Shown: piece by piece, positions 16,242 through 29,061 of the stretch
Position numbering within the stretch: the stretch's first letter is position 1
How the letters are laid out: the number at the start of each line of letters is the position of its first letter
Source of the DNA: Micrococcales bacterium 31B
GTDB taxonomy: Bacteria; Actinomycetota; Actinomycetes; Actinomycetales; Dermabacteraceae
Assembly: GCA_022803075.1 (NCBI GenBank)
Contig: JAFFTF010000003.1
Span: 218,492 to 282,491, forward strand
Direction: 5' to 3'
Length of the DNA: 64,000 nt
The notes under the pieces: generated by a model
What the model saw: only the letters and a program-made list of their open reading frames with translations
Told to the model about the DNA's origin: nothing
Databases searched by the model: none
Made by a program: the position numbers and the translations under genes

Positions 16242-16946
16242 GTGCGTCTCGTCATTGCCCGCTGCAGCGTCGACTACACCGGTCGCCTCACTGCGCATCT
16301 GCCCCCCGCCACCCGCGTTCTCATGCTCAAGGCCGACGGCTCGGTGCTCGTCCACTCCGACGGAGGCTCCTACAAGCCCCTGAACTGGATGTCACCCCCG
16401 TGCACGACCACCTTCGAGACACCCGACGAGGCCACCCTGCCCGACGGCGACACCCCCGCCCAGGAGGTCTGGCGCGTCACGCACAGCAAGACCGGCGACG
16501 CGCTCGGCATCAACATCTACGAGGTGCTGCACGACTCGGAGCACGAACTCGGCGTAGACCCCGGCCTCATCAAAGACGGCGTCGAGGCTCACCTGCAAAA
16601 GCTGCTCAGCGAACAGATTGAAACCCTCGGGGCCGAGTGGTCCCTCGTCCGCCGCGAGTTTCCGACCGCCATCGGGCCCGTGGACATCCTGGCGCGCGAC
16701 GACGCGGGCTCCACGGTCGCCATCGAGGTGAAACGCCGCGGCGAAATCGACGGCGTCGAACAGCTCACGCGCTACCTTGAATTGCTCAATCGCGACCCGC
16801 GGCTCGCCCCCGTGCGCGGCATCTTCGCGGCCCAACAGATCAAACCCCAGGCCAGAGTGCTCGCGCAGGATCGCGGTATCGACTGCGTCGTGCTCGACTA
16901 CGACGCGCTCAAGGGCGTCGACGACATCGAGAGCCGCCTCTTCTAA
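16242..16946 (+). CDS. nucS: Endonuclease NucS (EndoMS), mismatch repair
   Basis: The 234-residue product begins Val-Arg-Leu-Val-Ile-Ala-Arg-Cys, as in actinobacterial NucS, and is close to the usual length. The N-terminal DNA-binding half carries Lys-Pro-Leu-Asn-Trp-Met, which lies in the mismatch-binding pocket. The C-terminal nuclease half has Gly-Pro-Val-Asp-Ile-Leu followed by Ala-Ile-Glu-Val-Lys, the Asp and Glu-x-Lys of the RecB-like active site. NucS cuts both strands at mismatches, works with the sliding clamp, and replaces MutS/MutL in most actinobacteria. The GTG at 16242 is chosen by alignment with the family N-terminus; the frame further upstream overlaps a minus-strand gene. Confidence 0.93.
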   Translation: MRLVIARCSVDYTGRLTAHLPPATRVLMLKADGSVLVHSDGGSYKPLNWMSPPCTTTFETPDEATLPDGDTPAQEVWRVTHSKTGDALGINIYEVLHDSEHELGVDPGLIKDGVEAHLQKLLSEQIETLGAEWSLVRREFPTAIGPVDILARDDAGSTVAIEVKRRGEIDGVEQLTRYLELLNRDPRLAPVRGIFAAQQIKPQARVLAQDRGIDCVVLDYDALKGVDDIESRLF

Positions 16947-16980
16947 ACCGCCGGCATCGCACGACGCCCGAAAGGCTGAC

Positions 16981-18186
16981 ATGACCGCAGAGCTGACCAC
17001 CCTCATCCACGGCACCGTCGTGCTCACGCCCAGTTCGGGCGACCCGAGCCTACTGGAGCGGGGGGCCGTGGGCATCGCGGCCGACGGTCGCATCGCCTAT
17101 GTGGGCCTCGCCGCGGACGCCCCCGTGGCCGAGCACACCCGCACGGCCACCTGGGTGCTCCCGGGCCTCATTGACCTGCACTGTCACGGTGGCGCGGGGG
17201 CTGGGTTTCCCAATGCCCACACCCCGGACCTCGTGCGACGGGCCACGAGCGAGCACCTGCGCCACGGCACGACGTCCATGCTCGCCTCGCTCGTCACCGA
17301 CACGCGCGAGGTGCTGCTCGAACGACTCTCGCTGCTCGCCGACGAGTGCGATGCGGGCACCCTCGTGGGCATCCACAGCGAGGGACCGTTCCTGTCGCGG
17401 CTACGCTGCGGGGCGCAAGACCCCGCCTCGATTCTCGACGTCGACCTCGACCTGGTCGCCGACATGCTGGCCGCCGCTCGCGGCCACCTGCGCACCATGA
17501 CCTACGCGCCCGAGCAGGCCGGCTCTCACGAGCTCATCGCCGCCCTGCAGGAGGGCGGCGTCATTCCCAGCATCGGGCACACCGACGCCACCGCGACCGC
17601 CACGCGCGCCGCCATCGCGGCGACCCTCGCGGGCACCGACGCTCCCATCGCGCTCACCGCAACGCACCTTTTCAACGGCATGCGGCCCGTGCACCATCGC
17701 ACGGATGGCCCGATTCTTGAACTGCTCGCGGCCGCGCGACCCGGGCGGGACGGCCGCGCCGTGGTCGAGTTGATCGCCGATAACGTACACCTCTCCCCCG
17801 ACACGGTGCGGGAGGTGTTTGCCCTGGTGGGCGCGGACAGCATCGCGCTCGTCACCGACGCCATGGCCGCGTGCGGCATGCCCGACGGCACCTATCAGTT
17901 GGGGGCCCTCGCGGTGAGGGTTGCCGATGGCGTCGCGCGCCTCGCCGAGGGCGACTCCATCGCGGGTGGCACGGCGCACCTCATTGAGGTCGTGGCCCGC
18001 ACCGTCGCCGCGGGCGTTCCCCTCGAACAGGCCGTCGCGGCGGCGGCGCTCACCCCCGCGCGAGTGCTCAGCCTCGACAGCGACCGGGGCAGCCTTGAGC
18101 CCGGTAAGCGCGCCGACGTGCTGCTCTGTGATGACGCATTCGGCGTGCTCGGTGTGCTGCGGGCGGGAGCCCCCGTGCCCGCGTAA
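16981..18186 (+). CDS. nagA: N-acetylglucosamine-6-phosphate deacetylase
   Basis: The 401-residue product shows the amidohydrolase marks of NagA in order: His-Cys-His-Gly-Gly (metal site), His-Ser-Glu-Gly-Pro-Phe (metal-binding Glu), Gly-His-Thr-Asp-Ala, Thr-His-Leu-Phe-Asn-Gly-Met, and Val-Thr-Asp-Ala-Met with the catalytic Asp. It removes acetate from GlcNAc 6-phosphate in the cytoplasm, feeding amino-sugar catabolism or cell-wall recycling. It starts 34 bp after nucS with no terminator between them, so the two may be cotranscribed. No nagB or GlcNAc transporter is in the window. A strong terminator follows. Confidence 0.95.
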   Translation: MTAELTTLIHGTVVLTPSSGDPSLLERGAVGIAADGRIAYVGLAADAPVAEHTRTATWVLPGLIDLHCHGGAGAGFPNAHTPDLVRRATSEHLRHGTTSMLASLVTDTREVLLERLSLLADECDAGTLVGIHSEGPFLSRLRCGAQDPASILDVDLDLVADMLAAARGHLRTMTYAPEQAGSHELIAALQEGGVIPSIGHTDATATATRAAIAATLAGTDAPIALTATHLFNGMRPVHHRTDGPILELLAAARPGRDGRAVVELIADNVHLSPDTVREVFALVGADSIALVTDAMAACGMPDGTYQLGALAVRVADGVARLAEGDSIAGGTAHLIEVVARTVAAGVPLEQAVAAAALTPARVLSLDSDRGSLEPGKRADVLLCDDAFGVLGVLRAGAPVPA

Positions 18187-18206
18187 CCGGGGCGGCACGA
18201 AAAAAG

Positions 18207-18235
18207 GGGGGGCGAGCGGCGTCCCCCCTGCTTTA
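18207..18235. terminator. Bidirectional terminator, nagA/DUF2550
   Basis: GGGGGG at about 18207-18212 pairs with CCCCCC at 18223-18228, with A-rich sequence before it and TGCTTTATG after. It lies between the convergent nagA and DUF2550 genes. Read on the minus strand it is followed by a run of T, so it probably ends the ATP synthase operon as well as nagA. Confidence 0.75.
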
Positions 18236-18263
18236 TGCCCACGCTCTACTGCGGGCAGTCGCC

Positions 18264-18707
18264 CTAAAGATGGCTGCCCAACGGGCCAGACGCGCCCGGA
18301 GGCGCCGACTCGGACCAACTGCTGAGCGCGTGCAGGTCACCCTGGCCGAGGGCCAACTCCAGCGTTGCGCCGCCCTCGCCCCACGCGCACGTCACCTTAA
18401 AGGCGGGCACGGCGCTGAGTTCCGGGATTCCCTCGGGCAGGGCGTCCCGTGCCGTAATCTCGAACTCGCGGCGGGGCCACGTGCGTTGCGGCCGAGGAGA
18501 CAGGTTAAGCGAGCGGTACCACTCGATGCGATCGATGTGAAAGCGGGCCACCCCATTGTGCCAGTGGTCGTTCGCATGAAATTTGAGAGCGCATTCGAAC
18601 GAGCCGGGTGCCCGGGAAAGCGCTCGGCGCCGCAGGATCAAAGCGATCGCTACGGCGCCGATACACAGCGCAGCCACGACGAGGATCCACATAATTGTGC
18701 TCATCAT
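18264..18707 (-). CDS. DUF2550 membrane-anchored protein
   Basis: The 147-residue product has one N-terminal membrane helix (residues 4-26), a basic Arg-Arg-Arg stop-transfer, and then a small cytoplasmic domain with Arg-Ile-Glu-Trp-Tyr-Arg. This is the actinobacterial DUF2550 family, which is usually found right after atpC as it is here (12 bp gap). It is therefore the last gene of the ATP synthase operon. Its role is unknown; position and conservation suggest some link to the synthase or the envelope, but that is only inference. Confidence 0.85.
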   Translation of the reverse strand: MMSTIMWILVVAALCIGAVAIALILRRRALSRAPGSFECALKFHANDHWHNGVARFHIDRIEWYRSLNLSPRPQRTWPRREFEITARDALPEGIPELSAVPAFKVTCAWGEGGATLELALGQGDLHALSSWSESAPPGASGPLGSHL

Positions 18708-18719
18708 GGCGCTGTCCGT

Positions 18720-18977
18720 TTAGTTTGGCGTGCTGTCCACGGGGATCGTGACCCGGCTATTGTCCACCGAGACGAACCCACCGAGTACGTCGAACTTCTT
18801 CACGTCGCCCGAGGCAAACTTGACGCGCACTTCGCCCTGACGCAGGACGGCCAAGGTGGGCGCCATGCGGGGCAGAATACCCATTTCGCCGGTGATCGAG
18901 GGCACCACGACCTGAACGGCCTCGCCGCTCCAGATGGTCTGATCCTCCGCCACAATATCAACCTGCAACGTGCTCAT
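18720..18977 (-). CDS. atpC: ATP synthase epsilon subunit
   Basis: The 85-residue product has the beta-sandwich N-terminal domain of F1 epsilon: Leu-x-Val-x-Ile-Val, Gly-Glu-Met-Gly-Ile-Leu-Pro, and Gly-Gly-Phe-Val-Ser-Val. It is short because the C-terminal two-helix hairpin is missing, as is common in actinobacteria. The protein links the central stalk to the c-ring in the membrane-bound synthase. It follows atpD by 85 bp. Loss of the C-terminal hairpin implies that the usual epsilon-based inhibition of ATP hydrolysis would not operate in its standard form. Confidence 0.95.
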   Translation of the reverse strand: MSTLQVDIVAEDQTIWSGEAVQVVVPSITGEMGILPRMAPTLAVLRQGEVRVKFASGDVKKFDVLGGFVSVDNSRVTIPVDSTPN

Positions 18978-19062
18978 ACGCTGCTCCTTTCACACCTTGT
19001 CGGGCCCGGTCACGAGTGGACCGTGCGGACCGCCGCCGCACGAGGCGGCGGCAGCCACAGGA

Positions 19063-20562
<1,500 letters not shown>

Positions 20563-20631
20563 CTAGTCGAAGCGAGTGATTGCTTCTTCGGGTAAACGCG
20601 CGCGTCAGCGCGTCGTCGTAAGAGTCGCGCG

Positions 20632-21543
20632 TCAGCGCTTCTTCTTGCTGGCAGAGGCGAGGGCGTCGACGCCGCCGACGATCTCACTGATTTCCTGGGT
20701 AATTTCAGCCTGACGTGCCGAGTTGGCCAGTCGCGTGAAGTTACGAATCTGTTCTTGGGCGTTATCCGAAGCGGCCTTCATGGCGCGCTGGCGGGCCGCA
20801 TGCTCGGACGCCGCGGCCTGCAGCAGGCAGTTAAAGATGCGGCTCTCGATGTAGCGTGGCAACAGCGCGTCGAGCACCCCGGCAGCATCGGGCTCGAAGT
20901 CATACAGCGGCACGATGTCGCTCTCCGACTTCGTGACCCCATCGACGACCTCCAGCGGAAGCAACCGAATCACGGTGGGTTCCTGGCTCACCATCGACCT
21001 GAAGCGCGTGAACACGATGTGCAGTTCGCTGACGCCGCCGTCTCCGGGCGCCGCCGCGAAGGCCGCGAGCAGCACCTTGGCGATGGCGTTGGCGTCCGCG
21101 GACTGGGGCTTGTCCGAAATGTCGGTCCACTCGTGCGCCAGGGCGCGGTTGCGGAACCGGAAGTAGGACACGCCCTTGCGACCGGCCACGTAGAACACGG
21201 GCTGTTTGCCTTCGTCTTCGAGCAGTTCGGCCAGTTCAGCCGCGCGCTTGATCACGTTCGAAGAGTAGGCACCGGCCTGGCCGCGGTCTGCCGTTACCAG
21301 CAAAACCGCGACCTTGTTGGTGTCAGTACGTTCTTCGAGCATGGGGTGCTGCACGTCCCCCGCGTTCGTAGCCACAGCCGACACCGCGCGGGTGATGGCG
21401 TTGGCGTACGGCGTCGAGGCGGCCACACGAGCTTGAGCTTTGGCGATACGCGACGCGGAGACCAACTCCATGGCGTTGAAGATCTTCTTCAGGCCCTTCG
21501 TTGACTTGATGCGATTGCGATATACGCGTTGCTGTGCTCCCAT
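20632..21543 (-). CDS. atpG: ATP synthase F1 gamma subunit
   Basis: The 303-residue product begins with the conserved rotor helix (Arg-Ile-Lys-Ser-Thr-x-x-Leu-Lys-Lys-Ile, then Ala-Met-Glu-Leu-Val-Ser-Ala) and ends with the matching C-terminal helix ([12 protein letters not shown]). These two helices form the coiled-coil axle that turns inside the alpha/beta head. Length is typical for actinobacteria. It follows atpA by 44 bp and precedes atpD by about 100 bp. Confidence 0.97.
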   Translation of the reverse strand: MGAQQRVYRNRIKSTKGLKKIFNAMELVSASRIAKAQARVAASTPYANAITRAVSAVATNAGDVQHPMLEERTDTNKVAVLLVTADRGQAGAYSSNVIKRAAELAELLEDEGKQPVFYVAGRKGVSYFRFRNRALAHEWTDISDKPQSADANAIAKVLLAAFAAAPGDGGVSELHIVFTRFRSMVSQEPTVIRLLPLEVVDGVTKSESDIVPLYDFEPDAAGVLDALLPRYIESRIFNCLLQAAASEHAARQRAMKAASDNAQEQIRNFTRLANSARQAEITQEISEIVGGVDALASASKKKR

Positions 21544-21587
21544 GTTTTCCTCTCGTCCTTACTTGTCTTCAGGTGATCGAACGGCGA

Positions 21588-23222
<1,635 letters not shown>

Positions 23223-23301
23223 CGCCAGTCTCTGCTCCTATGTTCCGGCCGTGGCCGGGATCGTCAGTGGGTCGGCGAGCGATGCCCGCCAAAGATGTGT
23301 G

Positions 23302-24117
23302 TTAGCCAGCCACGTGGCGGCGGGCCTGTGCGAGTCGCGATGCGGTCGTCGCGTCGATCAGTTCTTCACCTACACGGACCTGCATGCCGCCAATAATCTC
23401 GGCATCTACGAGGGCGTTGATCTGAACGTCGCGCCCGTACAACTTGCGCAATGCGGCGGCCAGGCGCGTCTCTTGCGCCTGGCTCAGTTTCACGGCGCTC
23501 GTAACGGTTGCAATCAGCCGGGCGCGTCGATTTGCGGCGGTCTCTGCGAAGCGTTGTAGCCTCGCGGTCACCTTGACTCCGCGCTGCGAGGCGGCCGCCT
23601 GCTGTGCCAACACAACGGTGGCGGGTGCAGCCTTGCCCTTCAGGAGACCCTGCACCAGTGCCGACGCTTCGGCACTCGTAAGTACGGGGTTACTGAGGGC
23701 GCCGGACAACTCGTGCGAACCGGCGATCGTGCGCTCGAAGCGGAACAACTCGGATTCGACTCGGTCGAAGTCGCCGCTCGCTTCGGTGCTGGCAAACACT
23801 GCTGCCACGCCGAGCCGTTCGCAGGCCTCGATGATGTCGCCATCATCGGACCACCGCTGGCTGGCGAGTTCTGCGAGTGCCTTGACAACACGATCGTCGA
23901 GCTTGCCAGTGAAAATGCTCTTCGCCAGGGCCGCCTTGTCGTTACCGTCTCGACCGGGGTCGGTCAGGGAACGGCGGAGGCTGCCGTTGGAGTCGAGCAA
24001 TGCGACGACCTGGAAGAGCTCTTCACCCAGTGCCAGCGCCGTAGCGCCGGCCTTTTTGAGATCGGACTCAAACGTATCTGCGACGCTCTGGAAAGCTGCA
24101 CGAGATGCACCATTCAT
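23302..24117 (-). CDS. atpH: ATP synthase delta subunit
   Basis: The 271-residue product is the peripheral-stalk OSCP/delta protein. The conserved C-terminal pattern is visible: Leu-Val-Asp-Ala-Glu-Ile-Ile-Gly-Gly-Met-Gln-Val-Arg-Val-Gly, followed by Asp-Ala. It is longer than the roughly 180 residues of E. coli delta, with a longer N-terminal helical part. Actinobacteria commonly have such long versions. The ATG lies immediately after the atpF stop with GGAGCAG upstream, so the two are translationally linked. Confidence 0.95.
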   Translation of the reverse strand: MNGASRAAFQSVADTFESDLKKAGATALALGEELFQVVALLDSNGSLRRSLTDPGRDGNDKAALAKSIFTGKLDDRVVKALAELASQRWSDDGDIIEACERLGVAAVFASTEASGDFDRVESELFRFERTIAGSHELSGALSNPVLTSAEASALVQGLLKGKAAPATVVLAQQAAASQRGVKVTARLQRFAETAANRRARLIATVTSAVKLSQAQETRLAAALRKLYGRDVQINALVDAEIIGGMQVRVGEELIDATTASRLAQARRHVAG

Positions 24118-24962
<845 letters not shown>

Positions 24963-25017
24963 CTAAGGGGTTGATCCTCACGTCAGACGACGGGAGGGCG
25001 ATATGAAGTTGTAAGTC

Positions 25018-25860
25018 TTAGTGTTCGTGCGAGGTCGACATCTGAATGTAGACCGCGGCCAGCAGGGCAAAGATATAGGCCTGCAGGAAGGCGACCAGCA
25101 ATTCGAACAGGGTAAAGAGGAAACCGCCTGCGAAAGAGAGGACCGCGATGGGCTTCAAAATGGCATCCGCCTGAAGCAGCAGGTAACTGGCCGAGCCGAA
25201 GAAGAACACCAGCATGAGGTGTCCGCCAATCATGTTGGCGAGCAGACGGATCGTGAGCGTCGCGGGTCGAAGGATGAAGACCTGCAGGAACTCGAGCGGG
25301 ATCAGCAGCACGTACATGCCCGCGGGCACGCCGGACGGCATCAGTTGACTCTTGAGGAACCCGCCGAAACCGTGCTCCTTGAAGCCGGCCGCGAGGTAGG
25401 TGATGTAGACCCACAGGGCGAGCAGCAGCGGCAACGCGATGGTGCTGGTACCGGGGATGTTCAGGAACGGGATCACTCCCGCGAGGTTCATCGTGAGCAC
25501 CGTGAAGAAGATGACGGTGAGCATCGTGACGTACTTGCGCCCCAGTTTCTCGCCGAGGATTTCGAACGCGATGCTGTTGCGCACGAAGTCGAGGCCCATT
25601 TCGGCGACGTTCTGGACGCGACCGGGCACGATCTTGGAGCGGTTGGCAACCAGCACGAAGAAGAGGAGGAGAGCCGCCAGCATGATCCAGCGAACCAACT
25701 GAATGCGGTTGAACTCAAACGGTGTTCCGGCTCCCCAGATCGCTGGGGGGAAGAACTCGGAGATCGAGGGCGGAGTATAGGATTCGCCACCGTCAGCAGC
25801 GCTTACGTAACTTGTGATCGCTTGGGCGAGCAGGGTTCTCTCCCCACCTCGGGGCCGCAT
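25018..25860 (-). CDS. atpB: ATP synthase F0 a subunit
   Basis: The 280-residue product is a polytopic membrane protein with the essential Arg in Leu-Arg-Pro-Ala-Thr-Leu-Thr-Ile-Arg-Leu-Leu-Ala-Asn-Met and the C-terminal Gln-Ala-Tyr-Ile-Phe-Ala-Leu-Leu. It provides the proton half-channels next to the c-ring. The ATG at 25860 is the only good start codon in range, but it has no clear ribosome binding site and lies inside a perfect 7-bp hairpin. The N-terminal extracellular segment is Ser/Pro-rich. It is the second gene of the atp operon, after atpI. Confidence 0.95.
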   Translation of the reverse strand: MRPRGGERTLLAQAITSYVSAADGGESYTPPSISEFFPPAIWGAGTPFEFNRIQLVRWIMLAALLLFFVLVANRSKIVPGRVQNVAEMGLDFVRNSIAFEILGEKLGRKYVTMLTVIFFTVLTMNLAGVIPFLNIPGTSTIALPLLLALWVYITYLAAGFKEHGFGGFLKSQLMPSGVPAGMYVLLIPLEFLQVFILRPATLTIRLLANMIGGHLMLVFFFGSASYLLLQADAILKPIAVLSFAGGFLFTLFELLVAFLQAYIFALLAAVYIQMSTSHEH

Positions 25861-25874
25861 GAGTACACATGCGG
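25855..25874 (-). promoter_or_regulatory. Hairpin over the atpB start codon
   Basis: CCGCATG (25855-25861) and CATGCGG (25868-25874) are exact reverse complements separated by 6 nt. On the minus-strand message this gives a 7-bp GC-rich stem with a 6-nt loop that buries the atpB ATG (25858-25860). No Shine-Dalgarno sequence is evident upstream. It could couple or limit atpB translation. Confidence 0.5.
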
Positions 25875-26298
25875 CCGGTGATTACTGGACAAGAAAGCGT
25901 TACATTCACGGCCACGTGATGTAGCGCCAGGACACGCACCAACGGTGGCTATCGCATCGAAGATTCCAACGCGTGCGACGCAGGTAGTGCCCCGCAACCA
26001 GAATCCAGAACAAGTTTACGAGTCGTGTGGTGCGCATGAACCCGAATGACCAGCTTTGACGGGTGCCGTCATCGGGTTCGCACCGAACGCCTGAGAGACT
26101 CTGTGCTCAAACGGTGGGGGCGATGTGTCGATGACAGTCTATCAACCGTTTTCGTTTTGTTCGACATTCGTCGCAGACCATTGTGTGAACTGCGCCCCTA
26201 TCGGACGCCTCCGGCCCTCATTTGCGCGGCCAATTCACGAGCGCGTGGGCCTAGAGTCCCATAGTGTTTACGCTCAATCCACCCGGACGACCCGCCGA
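25875..26298 (-). other. Long atpI-atpB spacer with structured leader
   Basis: About 420 bp contains no credible gene, and its AT content is higher than that of the flanking genes. The main structure is a hairpin: GAACCCGAATGAC at 26038-26050 pairs with GTCATCGGGTTC at 26068-26079, a 12-bp stem with one bulged A and a 17-nt loop. No T-run follows on either strand, so it does not look like a terminator. The spacer probably holds the main promoter and 5' leader of atpBEFHAGDC, but I cannot place a convincing -35/-10 pair. Confidence 0.5.
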
Positions 26299-26859
26299 CT
26301 ACTTCTCGTCGCCACGTAACTCCGCCTCGGTCGCTGCCTCGTCGCCGCGCAATTCCGCCTCGGCGTTCGCGCGAGCCCGGGCCTCGGCGATACCTTTCTC
26401 GCCCTCGGCCTGAATCTCACGCAGCCGGGTCGGCGTCACGTAGGGAATCCGCCCTCGCTGCACCGCCATGGCGTCCAGGGTGGCCCCGCCCAGCACGACG
26501 ATGATCAGGGCGACGAAGAAGACCACGCGATTGTAGAAGTCGTGTTGCGCCAGAAAGTACATGCCGATGGCGACGAGTAGCATCTTGCCGAACCAGCCAC
26601 CCAGCATGACGCCGCTGAGGCCGATGATGTTCAGGTTCTGGCCGCCCATCGCCAAGGCGACCGTGATGAGGCTGAAGATGAGCCCGACTCCGCCGCCCAG
26701 GATGGCGCCCCACATGGCGCTCTGACCACCCAACACGAGGCCCAGCACGCCTCCGAGCACGGCAACGGCGAGGCCCAGGGCGCCGCACCAGAGCCCCGCC
26801 CGGCGCAACACCTTGCCGAGCGATTCCTGTGTGGCCTGGTCGAGTTCGCGATGCGACAT
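26299..26859 (-). CDS. atpI: AtpI-like membrane protein
   Basis: The 186-residue product has four predicted membrane helices (about residues 20-135) with Gly-rich packing, followed by a charged Glu/Ala/Arg tail ending in two copies of Glu-Leu-Arg-Gly-Asp-Glu. Position between wecA and atpB, size and topology match the weakly conserved AtpI of actinobacteria, which is thought to help c-ring assembly. The ATG at 26859 is chosen over the longer frame because AGGACC lies upstream and the extra sequence overlaps wecA. It may share the wecA transcript. Confidence 0.75.
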   Translation of the reverse strand: MSHRELDQATQESLGKVLRRAGLWCGALGLAVAVLGGVLGLVLGGQSAMWGAILGGGVGLIFSLITVALAMGGQNLNIIGLSGVMLGGWFGKMLLVAIGMYFLAQHDFYNRVVFFVALIIVVLGGATLDAMAVQRGRIPYVTPTRLREIQAEGEKGIAEARARANAEAELRGDEAATEAELRGDEK

Positions 26860-26866
26860 GCTGGTC

Positions 26867-28135
26867 CTAGTCTGCTGAATGGCGTGGAGGGGTCGGTGGG
26901 CTCTGCTGCTGCGACGCGGGCGGGGCGACCTGCGCGCCGCGCGGTGCGGGGGCGTCCGTGGGTACCGCGACCGTGAGGCCACCGGGAACTTCCGCGGGGT
27001 CGGGGGTGTCCTCCTCGACGGCGGTGAGTCGAGCCAGCCGCTTGGGGAGCACAAAGTTCGGTATGGCGCCGAACGTCATGATGACGCAAAGCCCGAAGCC
27101 GACTACGAGAACGGTGGCCCAGGCCCGCGGTTCGAGCACTCCAATTGTAACGGTGCCACCCGCGATGAACGTCGTCCACAGGTACATCACCAGCACCGCG
27201 CGCCTGTGCGTGTGGCCCAGTTTCATGAGCAGGTGATGAAAGTGCTGGCCGTCGGGCTTGAACGGTGACGAACCGCGCGCGATGCGACGAATCACCGCAC
27301 CGGCGAAATCGGCCAGCGGCACAAACAGGCACGCGAGAGGCACCAACATGGGCAAGAGAGCTAGGTTATCGGCCTCGCCCTGGAAGTCGCTCGGGTTGAC
27401 CTGTCCGGTCACGGTGATGGTCGCCGTCACGAGTAGGGTGCCCAGCAGGTAGGCCCCCGAATCGCCCATGAAGATGCGTGCCGGGTGCGAATTATGTGGC
27501 AGGAATCCCACACACAGGCCAATCAGCACGGCGGTCACGAGGGTCGCGAGTGAGGAGTAGTTTTCTGGGTTCGTGCCCCGGGTGAGTTGATAGGTGAAGA
27601 GAAAGAACGCTCCCGCGCTGATCAGCACGACGCCCGCGGCGAGTCCGTCGAGGCCGTCGATGAAATTCACGGCATTGACCACGACGACGAACAGGAGGAT
27701 AGTGACGGCCATCGACATCGCGTACGAGCCCACCACGACTCCGCCAATCGGCAGGGTCAGCAGGCTGACGCCCTGGGACGCCAGAAACCAACCGACCAAG
27801 AGCTGAATGGCGAGTCGATGCGCCCAAAACAGCGCCTTGATATCGTCGAGGGCACCGAGCAGGCACATCACCGTGGCCGCCGCGAAGATCACCCACACAC
27901 GGTTGTCTATCGTGAAAACGCCGCTCAGGAACGGGGCTCGTTGGGCCGCGAAGACTGCGGCCGTGGCCCCCGCGAGCATGGCTAGCCCGCCGAGTCGCGG
28001 CATGGGCCCCTTGTGCACGTCGCGTTCGCCGGGTGGCTTTGTTGCCTTGAGGCGGAACGACGCGAGACGCGCCAGCGGCACCGTCATGTAGGTGACGATC
28101 GCGGCGATCAGTGCGACAAAGAGGTAGGTTCTCAC
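26867..28135 (-). CDS. wecA: Undecaprenyl-P N-acetylhexosamine-1-P transferase
   Basis: The product has about 422 residues and around ten membrane helices. The polyprenyl-phosphate transferase marks are present: Asp-Asp-Ile-Lys-Ala-Leu, Asn-Phe-Ile-Asp-Gly-Leu-Asp-Gly-Leu-Ala, Phe-Met-Gly-Asp-Ser-Gly-Ala, and the His-Phe-His-His cytosolic loop. It moves GlcNAc 1-phosphate, or a related sugar, to undecaprenyl phosphate, starting wall glycopolymer or linkage-unit synthesis. The sequence fits WecA/TagO better than MraY. It could start the teichoic-acid-type polymer whose later genes are at 48.5-54.9 kb. A GTG at 28135 is used. The C-terminus is Pro/Ala-rich. Confidence 0.88.
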   Translation of the reverse strand: MRTYLFVALIAAIVTYMTVPLARLASFRLKATKPPGERDVHKGPMPRLGGLAMLAGATAAVFAAQRAPFLSGVFTIDNRVWVIFAAATVMCLLGALDDIKALFWAHRLAIQLLVGWFLASQGVSLLTLPIGGVVVGSYAMSMAVTILLFVVVVNAVNFIDGLDGLAAGVVLISAGAFFLFTYQLTRGTNPENYSSLATLVTAVLIGLCVGFLPHNSHPARIFMGDSGAYLLGTLLVTATITVTGQVNPSDFQGEADNLALLPMLVPLACLFVPLADFAGAVIRRIARGSSPFKPDGQHFHHLLMKLGHTHRRAVLVMYLWTTFIAGGTVTIGVLEPRAWATVLVVGFGLCVIMTFGAIPNFVLPKRLARLTAVEEDTPDPAEVPGGLTVAVPTDAPAPRGAQVAPPASQQQSPPTPPRHSAD

Positions 28136-28145
28136 GCGCCACCGC

Positions 28146-29030
28146 CTAGGCGGATTCGATGGTCTCTGTAGGCGCGGAGTCGGAACCTTCGGGCACCAGG
28201 GTGCGGGCGCGGCGACCGTGCGCGCGGCGCGGGGTGGTCGTCGTGGCGGTGTCAGTGGGGCCAGCGGTGTCAGTGGAAACAGCGGCGTCACCCGCGGACG
28301 CCCCTTCGGCCTCCTTGGCAGCGCCTCCAACCTCGGCCTGTGCGGCTTCCGCAGCGGCCAGGGCCTCCTCGGGGTGGCCGACCGGCGCGCTCACGGGGGC
28401 GACCTCGCGCAACTGCTTGAGACTCAGCGCACCCAGCCTCACGACGCGCGGCGGCGTCTGCGTCGCGTCGATGATCGTGGAGGGCTCACCGAGATTGGCC
28501 TGCCCCGCCTCGAGATACACGGCGACCGAATCTCCGAGCTGCACCTGCGCATCGGCAGCCGTGAGCGCGGCAGGCTGACCCGTCAGATTGGCACTGGACA
28601 CGGCCAGGGGCCCCGTCACGCGAAGCAGTTCAAGAGCCACCGGGTGGTCGGGCATGCGCAACGCGACGGTGCCGCGAGTTTCGCCCAGGTCCCACGCGAT
28701 CATGGGCTGCGCCTTGCAAATGATGGTGAGCGGGCCCGGCCAAAAGCGTTCGACCCAGCCGTGTACGTCTTCGCCCGCGTCGACCGTGAGCGCGTCGAGC
28801 ACGGCCTTGGAGGCCACCAGGACGGGTGGTGGCATGGTGCGGTCGCGCCCCTTGGCATTCAGGAGTTTTTCCACCGAGGCCGGCGAAAAGGCTTCTGCCG
28901 CAACGCCGTAGACGGTATCGGTCGGCAACACGACCAGGTCGCCGGACGAGAGGGCGGTGGCCGCGGACGCAATCGCCTCGGTGCCGTTGCCCGCCTCGGG
29001 GGCGTTCAAATCAATCAGGCTCACGCTCAT
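28146..29030 (-). CDS. tsaC: Threonylcarbamoyl-AMP synthase (Sua5/YrdC)
   Basis: The 294-residue product has the YrdC fold with Leu-Pro-Thr-Asp-Thr-Val-Tyr-Gly near the N-terminus, Lys-Gly-Arg, Phe-Trp-Pro-Gly-Pro-Leu-Thr, and Ser-Ser-Ala-Asn. It makes threonylcarbamoyl-AMP for the t6A modification of tRNAs reading ANN codons. After about 210 residues the domain gives way to an Ala/Thr/Pro-rich low-complexity tail ending in basic Arg-Arg-Ala-His-Gly-Arg-Arg. This tail is not the Sua5 C-terminal domain. It is 31 bp downstream of prmC and 10 bp upstream of wecA. Confidence 0.93.
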   Translation of the reverse strand: MSVSLIDLNAPEAGNGTEAIASAATALSSGDLVVLPTDTVYGVAAEAFSPASVEKLLNAKGRDRTMPPPVLVASKAVLDALTVDAGEDVHGWVERFWPGPLTIICKAQPMIAWDLGETRGTVALRMPDHPVALELLRVTGPLAVSSANLTGQPAALTAADAQVQLGDSVAVYLEAGQANLGEPSTIIDATQTPPRVVRLGALSLKQLREVAPVSAPVGHPEEALAAAEAAQAEVGGAAKEAEGASAGDAAVSTDTAGPTDTATTTTPRRAHGRRARTLVPEGSDSAPTETIESA

Positions 29031-29061
29031 AGTCTTTCACGAAATGTCTTGACACCTTATT

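Noticed and set aside
26046..26319. Small plus-strand frames in the atpI-atpB spacer
   Set aside because: They have no ribosome binding site, poor codon bias and overlap the leader hairpin.
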